NCBI RefSeq assembly: GCF_020921035.1
Contig: NC_063160.1
Location: forward strand, 2,934,501 to 2,998,500
Origin: Rhodamnia argentea
Taxonomy: Eukaryota > Streptophyta > Magnoliopsida > Myrtales > Myrtaceae
Direction of reading: 5' to 3'
DNA: 64,000 nucleotides
The position numbers and the translations under genes are program-made. Position 1 is the stretch's first letter. Each line of letters begins with the position of its first letter. Below the pieces are notes generated by a model. The model was not told the origin of the DNA, made no database searches, and saw only the letters and a list, made by a program, of their open reading frames with translations. Below, one piece after another: positions 1 to 11,360 of this stretch.

Positions 1-923
1 TGCTGTTAAAGCAATACTAAAAGTACTTAAAACAACATACAAAATTGTCTACCAACTGAAACAGCAAATTGTAAGCTAATAACCATTTAAAGAAGGGTGA
101 TATCGAGGCTGAAAAAGAGTACCACATTCATTGAAAAAAGGTTCAAAAAAATTTTGCGCAACAATTTTGAATAAACCTACACACAATAAAGAGTATGTTC
201 ATCATTAACAAGTTATAGCAAAATCTCAATTCATATTTTTTTACAAGTCGTGAAATGAATTTTTCTGTATGAACCAAAATAATTATTTGGACAAGAAAAT
301 CTTTTTTCCTGATTACTGTCTATTATAATTATGTATATCTATAAATTCTGTATTACAAGCAGTTTTCCACTAAATAAGATAGATTGCCATGTATACAAAG
401 GCATATATAGAACGTCAATAAAAAATTATAAAATTTTTGTAGGAAAGGGAATAGAATTGTCAATACACAAAAGTAAAGTAAGATCTATGGGAGTGTAATG
501 TTAAGTGGATATTTTATGAGTGATTGAACAAAGGAGGTCATTAACCATGATTTCACCAGGTGAAACGGGGGAAGGAGCAACACAAATGGATTTATAGATT
601 GAAATCGATGTTAGTGGTAATAAGAAACTGACAGATACAAAAAAAAACTGTACTCATGTTCACCCCAAAATGATTACACCTATTGCTAATGCCAACCCAT
701 GGATCCATGTCTCTAAACATCAGAATTCAGTTACTGGCATTAATAACTAGTCCGGGAAACAGATCTTTCAGACATATTTATCAACTGGCCATTTTAATTC
801 CCGAGACAGAAGTGCACAGCTAGGTGCGCCAACGACTAAGGATGCCAAGTGAAGATACTGTTTGAAAGTCCACAATATATTACAAACAGGAAGCAGTCAA
901 TCCCAGAGAGCGAAAGTTAAAAT
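1..923. other. 3' flank of POLD4, no gene seen
   Basis: AT-rich DNA downstream of the POLD4 stop codon. The part next to position 923 must hold the POLD4 3' untranslated region (the gene reads leftward). I see no long open frame, no tRNA-like fold and no repeat with clear ends. Confidence 0.5.
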
Positions 924-1962
924 CTAGACGCGTCCATCCCACAGGCACTCAGAACTTACTCTTCCACCTTTCAAGAGGATTTCAACTTCATTCGGAGGGT
1001 TCAAACCAAGTTTCTGAGCACGCTCCCATCGAGACAGTCGAGTCATTCCAAGACATGGTCCATAAGCCATGTTCATGTCAAACTGCCTCAGCACTTCTTC
1101 TGCATGGTCATGATCACCTGCAAAATCATAGAGCACCCACTTTAGTGCAACAGAAAGAGTGCTAAACTTTCTTGGGCAGAAAAAGAAATTGTCAAACATT
1201 AAGTTGTTTTCTCATAAGCCTCCTTCACACCGTTTTATGAGACTTTCTACCAAGCGAGTCCTATTTGTGATGATTTTGAAATCTTTTCTACAAGGTAATC
1301 CAGTATCTTTATGCATGAAGATAATAAATTCGGTCATAAATAAAAGGTAAGCGTATCTAGCTCCATTCCTTCTACAACAAGCGAGTTGGGGGAAGTTTAT
1401 CTAGCTACTTTGGTATAAGCAGGAAAAGTCCTGCTATATATACTGTATTTTATCCAGGACCGCTTGCTTCTGATCCAGCTTTAGAGTCTGTGACAGTTGA
1501 TGCTTGCAGTGGCAAGGTCTTAAGGAAGAAAGAAGGTCTGTATAATGTCATGCATCTATCTGGATTTTCCTCAGAAAACCCAGTAGAGTTAGTTGTTTTC
1601 TCATAAGCCACCTTCACACTGTTTTATGAAACTCTCTACCAAGCAAGTTACCTTTTGTATAACGTCATGCATCCATCTGGATTTTCCTCAGAAAACCCAG
1701 TAGAGTACCATTCAGTGAACCAGGCACAAGTCCGCATGACCACATGACATTATGAGAATACTAGCATTCTAGAGAGAGAGAGAGAGAGAGAGAGACCTTT
1801 CAGGTCAAGGGAGCCATGGGATATGAGGGCAGGCGGTTGAGTCACATCAGAACTTGTCGATGCAGTTGGTGATCTTTTGGAAGAGCCCTTGTTACTGGAA
1901 GTGGATTTTGTGTTCTTCTTCTGCTTGAAGAAACCTTTCATGTTTGCGGATCTGGTTGCCAT
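924..1962 (-). CDS. POLD4: DNA polymerase delta subunit 4 (POLD4), two coding exons
   Basis: Smallest accessory subunit of the replicative DNA polymerase delta; in the nucleus it helps bind PCNA and stabilise the holoenzyme. Coding exons on the minus strand are 1962-1797 and 1117-924; the junction is phase 1 with GT-AG borders and gives 119 aa, usual for plant POLD4. The N-terminus holds a PCNA-binding-like segment MKGFFKQKK (residues 8-16) followed by a Ser/Thr/Lys-rich stretch. Exon 2 carries the family signature, including VLRQFDMNMAYGPCLGMTRL and RWERAQKLGLNPP, and ends LWDGRV. A likely 5' UTR intron runs from about 3497 to 1985: there is a strong donor (GTAAGCG, minus strand, at 3497) and an acceptor before the ATG, so transcription probably starts near 3550-3600. 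A CT microsatellite directly follows the exon 1 donor. Confidence 0.93.
1203..1710. repeat. Duplicated blocks inside the POLD4 intron
   Basis: Two blocks occur twice. A block of about 57 bp beginning gttgttttctcataagcc lies at 1203-1260 and again at 1593-1650. A block of about 50 bp containing ctggattttcctcagaaaac lies at 1539-1588 and again at 1656-1706. Copies are about 90% alike. The arrangement shows a local segmental duplication, later interrupted, within the coding intron 1118-1796. Confidence 0.85.
1770..1795. repeat. (GA)n/(CT)n microsatellite at the POLD4 donor site
   Basis: A perfect GA run on the plus strand. Read on the gene strand it is a CT run that begins within the donor itself (AAAG|GTCTCTC...), so the 5' splice site and the repeat overlap. 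Confidence 0.9.
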
Positions 1963-2118
1963 CCTTCAATGCTAAATTGCTGCAGCAGTGAAACGATAAT
2001 GATGATCGCAAAAGAAGATGTTGGAAGAAAATGTGATATTAATGCCATTCGCCCTAAATGTGCAAAAACATACTACTATTAATGGCAATATAGGGGGAAA
2101 CAAGTCAGAATTAAAGTA

Positions 2119-2380
2119 CAACCGATGAAGGGTCTCTACAACGTGGATTGTAAGATCAAAAAGGAAAATCGAATTTTCTGTCAAACGTGCAAAGAGACTT
2201 CCAAATTGCATTGCACAACTTGTATCAGCTGTACAAATAGATGAGATTACAACCAGTGAAGGGTCTCTACAAAGTGGGATATAAGATCAAACAGCAAAAT
2301 CCAAGTTTTTGTCAATCGTGCAAAGAGACTTCCAAATTGCATTGCACAAATTATATTGCCTGTACACCATAGATGAGATT
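2119..2380. repeat. Tandem duplication of about 131 bp upstream of POLD4 exon 1
   Basis: Copy 1 is about 2119-2248 and copy 2 about 2249-2380, head to tail. Both contain gtgcaaagagacttccaaat and end near tagatgagatt. The copies differ by scattered substitutions and small indels. They lie in the inferred 5' UTR intron of POLD4. Confidence 0.85.
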
Positions 2381-3497
2381 GAGCCAGTATCTTTACAAAA
2401 TATTTAACAGATAGTAGGCTCAGTTTGTCAACAAGGTCTAGGCAAGGATTTGAAGGGAAGTAATACTCCTTACTAAGTAGACTAACAGGCAGTAGTTTCA
2501 TAAGCTCCTACTTATACGGCTCATCAATTTCATAAGCAAATAAAATCTAACAATAGCAGGCCGAGAAAACATCTATTTTGACAGGAATCTCTAGTATAAA
2601 CACAGCATGAACCTACAAATAACACCAGCACTCACTAGCATTGAAGTAGATGGTCGACATACAAGGGTAAGCTCGCAGCACTTCCAATTAGATTCATACC
2701 AACACCCTTGAAGACTTTCTCAGAACAAAATAGAAACTGTGCTGTCTAATTCAACCCTAGACAGATGATGATCCTACCGCGTAAGTTAAAACTAAATTGG
2801 TCAATACTCGCCATTCACAATCTGTAGAATCCAGAGGCGGGATAAGTTTGGTCCGCCGCAGATCAACAAAACATAGAATTTGACATCAAGTGATTGGCCA
2901 GCAACAAAAAAGACAAAACATAAGGAATGTGAATTATTTGCCAACCCTGCAGAAGTAGTTTGTTCGCAAGTAAAGGATTATTACTAGCCAGACTAGACAA
3001 GAGAGACCCGTCACGGCCAAAATCCCCTGACTACATAGATCTGGTCAGGCCCAATCAACCTAACTGCGTAGGAAACTATAGCCGAGACGCAAAAGAGCAC
3101 GGAAACGCGAACCTCAAGAGGACAACTCGGGAAACAGATCACACCCCATGAAAACATTCCATTTCCACAATCAAAAGCGCACCGAAACCTCTTCAAAAGC
3201 GTACAAAAGCCAAGAGAGGTGCATGACGCAGCGAATTCGGAGTATCAGAATGCAGGACACAACCATCGGCGAGAATGACTGCGTCAATCCACAAATGCAA
3301 AGCGCGCGTTTCGCAGAAAACGAATATGCATTCTCAAGCAAGCAGCCCCATTGAGACGAGACGCAGCGTCTCGCTCAGGTACTTGCTCCATGACTCCTCA
3401 ACAATGTTCAATCGAGGCGCGAGGATACAAATCTTCAAGCCATACAACATTCTTTAACCCCACACACACACAGAGGGGGTGTTCAGCGATCGCTTAC

Positions 3498-3620
3498 CGG
3501 AAGCGCCGACGCCGGAGCAAGCCTTTGAGGAGAGGGAGAGAGAGAGAGATGGCAGAGAGAGACTGAGTGGAAGGAACTGAAACTCGGCGAGCCCTAATTC
3601 AAAATTTCAAATTCGAAGAT
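3498..3620 (-). promoter_or_regulatory. Probable POLD4 5' UTR exon and transcription start region
   Basis: A near-consensus minus-strand donor (GTAAGCG, 3497-3491) follows a GA-rich stretch typical of plant 5' UTRs. About 110-130 bp further upstream the large MULE begins, so the core promoter must be squeezed between 3600 and 3730 or lie inside the transposon. No clear TATA box was identified. Confidence 0.45.
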
Positions 3621-3730
3621 GGCAGAAGACGGTGTCTGGTTTTTTCTCGATTAATACTGTTTTCCGATGATTTTCTTTTTTTTTAATATTTATTTGGCCG
3701 GTTGGCAAGGCTAGGCCCTTATTTGATTTG

Positions 3731-4415
3731 GGCCGAATTCCATAAAAAACCCCAACTTTGGGTTTTGTCCCAAATCTGCCCTCAACTATTTTTTGTCTCG
3801 TAAAAAACCTCCAATTTTTATTTTAGTCCCAAATCTACCCCAGTTATTCCTCCGTTAAAAATCGCCGTTAAGTGATCCGACATGGCAATTCCACATCAGC
3901 ATAAAATTCACGTCGGATATTGACGTGGAAGAACACCACAGAAGCGTTGTTCTTTGCTTGGAATATTAGAGGAGTTAGGGTTTTCGTTTCTTCTTCAATT
4001 CGAGAACGTGGTCGCTCCCTCCATCAGCTCGACGCAACGATTCCAAATCCAGAGGCAACTCCCTCCATCAAGTTCACTCGACGCAACGAATCCAAATCCA
4101 GAGGCAGCTCCCTCCATCAAGTTCGCTTGACGCGACGAATCCAGATCCGGCGGCGATCACTCCGCTATCGGGTTCTTCCGACGCTACGATTCCATAGCCA
4201 GAGCCGGTGGTCGCTCCCTCGATCGGGTTTGCTCGATGCAACGAAGCCGCAGTTAGAGCCACCGAGCTTCTCTGTTCCCCTCGCCTTGGGAGAGTTAGGG
4301 GTTACTTCTTCTTCTTCTTCAATTCGCACGCAATTTGGTTTGGTAGATTTTATAACTTATCCGAGAGTCCCCCGCAAGAAATTGAATCATTCCTTGTACA
4401 TTGTCTCTCCGAATG
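3731..4415. repeat. Left terminal inverted repeat of the MULE
   Basis: Mirror image of 9208-9877. It contains a run of about 50-bp imperfect tandem units at 4008-4250, each built around ctccctc-atc and gacgcaacga, then a short TTC microsatellite near 4308. The outer 120 bp carry repeated blocks of the form 'aaaaaacc..., tcccaaatct' typical of this TIR family. Confidence 0.9.
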
Positions 4416-4983
4416 TTTTGAAATTCGAGTTGATTTTTGTCGATTACGATTGTCTTGAGTGGAGAAAATTGTGAAAAATCCCAATAACAACCGTGTATCT
4501 ATTTTTTTGTTTGTTCTTTTTCCCCTACATTCGGCTTCCATCATTTTTGTTGGAGTGCGAGTACACTTATCTTGTATTTTTCAATTTTTGCTATTCTTGT
4601 TACATCTATGATTCTGAGTTAGAAGCTTCATGTTTGGGGCTTGTTGTTGTTTCACCGCTCTCTGTTAGTCGGCACCTTCAATATCAATCTTAGAAGAAGG
4701 CTAGTAGATTGTTGTGGTAGTCAATGTTCCCAAGATGTGAATTGTGTTGTTTATAGTTCACTTCAATCAATGTAATGTGTGCAACATTGAACTTGCAGGT
4801 TGACCATCAATTTGCTAGCAATTTTCGTTCATCGAAAATTGGTGTGTTACTAGGTTAAATCAGAAGTAATGGTGAGTACATTCAATTGTTGACTCTTTAT
4901 GTTCGAAATTGTTTTTAGTTATCAGTTTATAACTTTGTATATTTTTTAACGGAATGAAAATAACATCGATTGTGGCTCATTAG

Positions 4984-7667
4984 ACTGGAGTGATAAAGAA
5001 CCAAATATATTAGATGATGAAGAGTCGGCAACAAGGGAGATTGTGACAGAATTTGAAGAAGCGGGAATTGAAGAGGAGGCAGATGACGTTCTAGATTTAG
5101 TTGTGGGTTCCACCAATGTTGTTTTATACGAAGATGAGGCAGCTAATGAAGATGCAAATTATGATAGTCAATCTCTAAGTGGACCTGATATTGATGATTT
5201 CGAAGAAACCAATGTCATATCAAGCCTAATAGTCAATAAGTATGATCCTACGTGTGACCACAATGAGGAAATGTTTAGCGTAGGCATGAGATTTGAATCT
5301 CATGAACAGTTCAAGAATGCTGTGAAAAGATATGCCGTGATTAATGGATTTGACATTTACTGGAAAAAGAGTGAATATAAAAGAATGGAAGCAAGGTGTG
5401 TAAGAGGATGTGATTGGAGGTTGTATGGCGGTTGGATTCAAAATGAGAAAACTTTCGTCATAAAGAGAGTTGGATTTCCCCATTATTGCAATAGAAGTCT
5501 AACAAATAGGCAAGCCATCGTTACATGGCTTGCTCAAGAGTACATGCCCAAGATTAGAGCCGGACTTACTAACTCGGTTGCAGAAATGTAACCGGATGCA
5601 AGAGAAAGGTTTGCCTTGACACTTAACAAGAAAAAATGTTATAGAGCTATATGGAAAGTTCTTAGTGATATAAGAGGCCCGATAGAGGAGCAATATGATA
5701 TGTTGAGATCTTATTTGGCGGAGCTCAAGAGAGTTAGCAAGGAGGGAACATTTGTCATAGAAGTCAACTCAACAACCAAAGTATTTGAAAGATTTTATAT
5801 GGGTTTTAATGAGTTGAAAAAGGGTTTTTTAGCGGGATGTAGGCGTGTCATTGGCTTACATGGGTGCTTTCTTAAAACTGGATTGAAGGGTATGTTGTTA
5901 TGCGCCGTAGGACGAGATGGAAATAATCAAATGTTTCCGATAGCTTGGGCAGTTGTGGAAGTTGAGTATGAGGCATCTTGGACTTGGTTTCTCACCCTCT
6001 TATTCATTGACTTGAGCGTGGGCACGGGTGAAGGTTGGACTTTTATCGGTGATCAACAAAAGGTGATATATTAGCTTTTGTCTTTATTAGCTGTTACGCT
6101 ACAATTTTGTAGTTGTTGATGTGATTTGTTTGTTTTTTATTGTCTGATTTTTTGGTTGCAGGGACTAATGAACGCAGTTTCATGCTTATCTCCACAAGCA
6201 GAGCATCGAAATTGTGCAAGACACATATATGCTAATTGGAAAAAATTGCACAAAGGAGATGCTCTTAAGAATCTCTTTTGGAGAGCTGTGAGGTGTACAT
6301 TTCAAGCTGAATTTGACCTAGAAATGGCGAATTTGAAGGAGGAGTGCTCTAAAGGTTATGAAGACTTTATGAGGCAAGGCCCTAAGCATTTCTATAAGGC
6401 TTTCATCAAGACAGGTACAAAGTGTGATGCGGTTGATAATAACTTAAGTGAAACCTTCAATGGATACCTTTGCATACCAAGAACAAAACCCATACTTGAG
6501 ATGCTTGAAGAAATAAGAACTATGTTGATGGATAGGATGGCAGAGAGAAGTCAATTAATGATGGATCAAATAGACCCAATTTGCCCAAGGATTAGAATGA
6601 AGTTGGAGAAGACTAAGCTGGAGAGCAAGTGTTGTACTGCTAGAGCGGCAATGGGGAATAACTTTGAGGTTCAAGTTTTTGACAAGAGATTTGTGGTAGA
6701 CTTGGTTGGGAAGACCAGTGCTTGTAGGGAGTGGGATTTATCCGGAATACCATGTAAACATGCAATATGTTGCATTAGTTTCATGAAGTTCGATATCAAT
6801 GATTATGTTGATGATTGTTTCAAGAAAGATGCTTATGAGAGATGTTATCAATTTTTCCTCCCAGCCATGAATGGACAACAAATGTGGCCCAAAGTTGGTG
6901 GTGAGCCAATCAAACCACCACCTTATAGAAGGAAAAGAGGGAGAGAGAAAAAAAACAGAATCAAAGACAAGGATGAGCGAAGTAGTGATGGTAAGAAATT
7001 GATGAAAGTTGGTGTCCAAATGCGATGTTCAAATTGCCTTAACTATGGGCATAACAAAAAAACATGCAAGAATCCTACAGCATCTAGGCCACCCAAAGTA
7101 AGTCTCATTTGACAATTTGTAACTTTTTATAATAACTTTTTTGCGGGATATCATGATCATAAATGTTGGTTTTTTTTTCTTTCACATGCAGGCAAAAAGG
7201 GGAAGACCAAAGAAGGCTACTAGTGCGCGGGACGGTACACAGGCTAGTAGACCATATAATAGGGACTCTGCTATCATCAGAAAGGAGAGAGCACGGGTTT
7301 GTGTTTTTTTAGCCTCATTGTATGTTCATAAAACTTGTGTTCCTTGGGATTAATGTTTTGTGCTCATTTTGTATCTTCAAGCTCGACAAGGATATGGACT
7401 TTTCATGTCTGAAACTGGAAATTCATATTTAAGGGTAATATCTTTGTCTAATGTATTATATGTATATTAAAAAAAAAAAAAAAAGTTCATATGTCAGATT
7501 TTCTTTTCCTACTGCAGATGCCTGGTAGTGATAGAGTTATTGACATCGGCGGTCCATCCTTCTCCAATGGACAAGTAGGAGCAAGAAATGTTCAAGCTTC
7601 ACAGAGCCAATCTTCAATTGGCATCTCAAGCTCCATTCAACAATCCGAAATCGGTGGTGGATTGTGA
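4984..7667 (+). pseudogene. MuDR-type MULE transposase, interrupted and catalytically altered
   Basis: Cut-and-paste transposase of the Mutator superfamily, about 775 codons. Predicted exons: about 4984-6062, 6162-7097, 7192-7300, 7382-7434 and 7518-7667; the first exon's start is unresolved (a tiny upstream ATG exon at 4869 is possible). Order of domains: acidic N-terminus; MuDR N-terminal DNA-binding region (about 5270-5590); MULE DDE domain (about 5700-6500) with GDQQKGLMNAV and LSETFNGYL; SWIM zinc-finger region (WDLSGIPCKHA); CCHC knuckle C-x2-C-x4-H-x4-C near 7025-7065; AT-hook KRGRPKK in exon 3. Lesions: in-frame TAA at 5589-5591; the usual Asp of 'DGCFLK' is His (CAT, 5859-5861); the first SWIM Cys is Ser (AGT, 6717-6719). 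The reading frame is otherwise intact, so decay is recent or one allele is affected. Confidence 0.88.
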
Positions 7668-8194
7668 AATAGTGGACCAAGAAATGCTAGTGGATGTTCA
7701 GCACTCTTTGTTAGACGAGAATTTTTGTTGCGGATTGAAAAGTGCTAGTTTTTGTGTTTTTTGTAAATGGATTTGGTTGTGTATCTATCTAGTCCGGGGA
7801 TTTGGTAATTTTGAGTTCAGTTTTTAACCTTGGAGTTAAGGATCGGCATTTTGTAATGATCTTACCGATGGTGATAGCAACTTTCTAGGCCTTGTATTAT
7901 TGCTTTTGAATGGAAAATTAATGATTTCTAGATGGGCAATTTATTGTGATATATATTCTGTTATTTTTTTTTTTTTTGCATTTATCTCATGTATGATGCA
8001 GAATTTTAGAGAACCTTTGTGAAAATCACTGCTAATTTAAGTTTCAAAAGAAAAAATGATATCGTAACTATTGTATTTGTATTTCAATGTCAACGAGGAT
8101 TACAACTCAAATAGGTCTTTTGCCAGCATTACAAACAAAGAAGAATGAGAGATGTAAAAAAACAGATACAAGATGCTTTGCATCATCTAGAATA

Positions 8195-8294
8195 CAACTC
8201 CATTTTAGTCGAACAGAAGAAAAGGACTTCGCTAGTCGGCTATAACGCAACTCCATTTCAGTCGAACGGAAGAAAAGGATTTCACGGGTCGGCT
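8195..8294. repeat. Direct repeat of about 47 bp in the MULE interior
   Basis: Two adjacent copies, each starting caactccatttt/caactccatttc and containing agtcgaac-gaagaaaagga and gtcggct. They lie just downstream of the minus-strand coding remnant. Confidence 0.7.
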
Positions 8295-8658
8295 CTCACT
8301 CTTAACTCCTTTGCTCCTTTTCCTTCTCTTTCAAGGCCTTCGATGTGTTCTCTACATGTGCTAACGCTCATTTGAAAATTCATGAGCTTCTTATTCCCAT
8401 CCTTCAGTAAACCACATAAAAGAAAAGTGATTTCATGAGCTTCATCAAGATCGGTAAAATTAGAGAGGACCCCGAAAAAATCATACGGGAAAGACAAATA
8501 TAAGTTTAATCGGAAGGAGTGTAATTTTTCCTGTGGCACATTAACCAAATAAGCAAGTGAGCTCAAGTAGGGCTCCACCACATTTGTCCAGGAAAAAGTT
8601 TCTTCTTTAACCGGATTTTCCTATTCAAATGCCCGAAGACAATGCCACCCATCATCAT
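8282..8658 (-). pseudogene. Unrecognised coding remnant inside the MULE, opposite strand
   Basis: I do not recognise this protein. On the minus strand a good acceptor (TTTTCTGCAG) ends at 8659, followed by an open frame to a TGA at 8282-8284, interrupted once by TAG at 8623-8621. The translation looks protein-like: an acidic/aromatic start (DDDGWHCLRAFE, then the stop), a middle containing LDEAHEITFLLCGLLKDG, and a charged, coiled-coil-like tail containing STCREHIEGLEREGKGAKEL. It lies between the transposase gene and the right TIR, where MULEs may carry a second gene or captured host exons. It could instead be a chance frame. No function is proposed. Confidence 0.35.
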
Positions 8659-9207
8659 CTGCAGAAAATGGCTACATGAGTCCCGCATGCTTTTACACCT
8701 ATAATCTTCAATTGCATTTGTTATAAACACTAAATTTCCTCTTCGGACGAATTATTAGCAGCCTCTATTACTTTTACTAGAAAAAAATTAGCAATAAATG
8801 GCACCGACAAAGTCTCTCAATTTTCTAGGAATGTTGTCTAAATAAATGAACCATAGAAACACTTGAAGCACAAAACATGATGGCAAACAGAGAAACAGAA
8901 ACAATGATTATACTCCATGACTATGAAATTACATCAAGAATCCTGTCTAATAATGACCAAGTCGATTAATAGCATGTGGACTATTAGCAAAACATATTTA
9001 GATTGAGCAATTCTAGGAATTAATTCATGATCGTATCTCGGGGACATATCATTAAATAGGTTGTATACGCTTGACAAAAGGAGAAAAGACAAGTTAACAA
9101 GCTCGGATTTGATACTAATCTTGCGCTAAACCCAACGAACGTAATCGACAAAATCATGTTGAATCATCATGGAAATTAACCTAAACTAAGAAGAAAACAT
9201 CTTAGCA

Positions 9208-9877
9208 CATTCGGAGAGACAATGTACAAGGAATGATTCAATTTCTTGTAAGGAACTCTCGGATACGTTTTGAGATATACCAAACCAGATTGAACGCGAA
9301 TTGAAGAAGAAGAAGAAGAAGAAGAAGAATAAGAAGAAGAAGAAGGAAGCCCTAACTCTCCCAAGGCGAAGGGAACGGAGAAGCTCGATGGCTCCGACTC
9401 TAGCTTCGTTGCATTGAGCAAAGGCGATCGAGGGAGCGACCAACGGCTCTGGCTCTGGAATCGTAGCGTCGAATGAACCCGATAACGCAGCGACCACCGC
9501 CGGCTCTGGCTTCGTCGCGTCAAGCGAACTCGATGGAGGGAGCGACCTACGCCTCCGGATCCGGAATCGTTGCGTCGAGCCGATGGAGGGAGCGACCACA
9601 TTCTCGAATTGAAGAAGAAAAGCAAGCCCTAACTCCTCCAATATTTCGAGCAAAGAACGAGGCTTCTGTGGCGTTTTTCCAAGTCAATATCCGATGTGAA
9701 TTTTATGCTGATATGGAATTGCCACGTCGGATCACTTAACGGTGATTTTTAAAGGAGGAATAACAAGGGTAGATTTGGGACTAAAATAAAAGTTGGAGGT
9801 TTTTTACGAGACAAAAAATAGTTGAGGGTAGATTTGGGACAAAACCCAAAGTTGGGGTTTTTTTATGGAATTCGGCC
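9208..9877. repeat. Right terminal inverted repeat of the MULE
   Basis: Reverse complement of 3731-4415. It carries an expanded GAA microsatellite at about 9305-9345 (short in the left arm) and the same tandem units near 9400-9600, so the two arms have diverged mainly by repeat-copy changes. Confidence 0.9.
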
Positions 9878-11360
9878 ATTTGAAATAACTATAACTACTT
9901 CACGCGCTTCTTTGAAATTTTCGGGTTCTTATTTGAAACAAAGTCCATTTTAAACTCTTATTTGAAAAAACGAGGACACTTGGAGACTTTTTTTGAAATT
10001 TTTCCTTGAAAAAAAATAATAAATTCACTAATTGATAAGACACCCGGATCTAGGAGAGGGTCGGGGCCCTCTCCCGACTCAAGCGAGGGCCAACGGATCC
10101 TCGCATGCGGTCGATGAGGTCGTTAACCCCCACCGAGGCGCTAGCGGCCACGGGCGGGAGGTCAAAAACCTCCCACCTTTGTTCAAAATTTCTTAAAAAA
10201 TAGAAAAATGGAAAAGTAAAATAAAAATAGCAAATGACCAAAATGTCCTTAACTAAAATGATTCAAGCCCTTTTTTTATATTAATATAGTCACTTTATGT
10301 CCTTAATTGAAATAATGTGCACTTGAGGCTTTTTTTTGACATAATCAATACACTTCAAGTCCTTATTTAAAATAATGTTCACTTTAAATCCTTATTTGAG
10401 AAAATAAAAACGCTTAGAGTCTTTTTTTAGGAATTTTTCCTTTTTTCAAGGCCATTTTTTTGTTTTTGTTTACCTTTTCAAGTACAAGGCTCTTTACCGT
10501 TATTATCTTTTTATCTTGATGGGATTGATGTGACGAGCACACCAATCTTACATGTTTGATTCATCGGCGGTGTAGAGTAATGGATGGATCATTCCAAATA
10601 TTTCGTAACGGACGCGGAAAAGGAACAATTATTTGAAGAAAACAAATACTTAGGTTTTGCTTATTTCATGAAAAATATGAGAAATAAGTCATTTTTTCAG
10701 GAAAATGATATAATTTTTCGGTGTTTTGTTGATACTTGGAAATGAACTGTAAATTTCCGACGTTTCGTAAAGAAAATCTAATTTAATTTTTTGTACCATC
10801 GTTTGGTAAAGAAAATTGCTAAATGTGAACGCCAACCATCCTACATGGTTCAATCCGAGGACAATCGGCGCTAATATGGACAATTTTTATATATATAAAA
10901 AGCGCAACACTATTTATGTATACATTGTTTTATCATTTTTTTTATTTCTTCTTCCTCGCAACCGGCCGGCGGCAACCACGGGCTAGCTCGAGCTCATTGG
11001 CCTATGGCGAGCCTCGAGCTCGCTAGCCCACGTTCGTGATCGGTTGGTCAATCGTCGCCGTGGCCGGCAACTAGCCAAGGAAGAAAGAAAAAAAGAAAAG
11101 AAAAATAAAAAATGATTATAAAAAAAAAAGAATGCAAAAAATTACAAGGAAGAAAGATGACAAAAAATATTTTTCTCTACTTAAAAAGAGAAAATTAATT
11201 TTTCCCACTCTTAAAAGGTGTTTTTTCATTGGTAAAAAATATTTTCCTTGACAAATTTATTTTTCAAATAAAAAATATCATACTTAAAAAAATGATCTCA
11301 CTTCGTAATTTTACATGGGCTGGATCACCTTCTCGTAATCTTTAAAATCTAATCAAATAA
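9878..11360. repeat. Degenerate dispersed repeats between the MULE and ACINUS
   Basis: No gene seen. Two repeat-like blocks are apparent. At 9890-10450, AT-rich arms made of 'ccttatttgaaa'-like segments flank a GC-rich centre. About 36 bp at 10369-10407 occur in reverse orientation at 31060-31095. At 10610-11330, arms rich in 'aaaatatttt' surround a GC-rich core with clustered ctcgagct motifs (10980-11080). The shape (AT-rich arms, GC-rich core) suggests non-autonomous DNA elements, but clean ends and target duplications were not found. Confidence 0.4.

Larger units (their letters stand above)
3731..9877. mobile_element. Complete Mutator-like element (MULE), 6.15 kb, long TIRs
   Basis: The left end begins ggccgaattccataaaaaac and the right end is its near-perfect reverse complement. 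Inverted-repeat similarity runs through 3731-4415 (left) and 9208-9877 (right), about 670-685 bp per arm. Flanking 9-mers atttgattt (3721-3729) and atttgaaat (9878-9886) match at 7 of 9 positions, as in an old 9-bp MULE target duplication. The interior has a MuDR-type transposase gene on the plus strand (about 4984-7667) and a second coding-like remnant on the minus strand (8658-8282). The transposase lesions mean it is probably not autonomous now. Confidence 0.92.

Noticed and set aside
3920..4474. 184-codon frame as a host gene
   Set aside because: It lies wholly within the MULE left TIR and its tandem units and is mirrored in the right TIR, so it is not a host gene.
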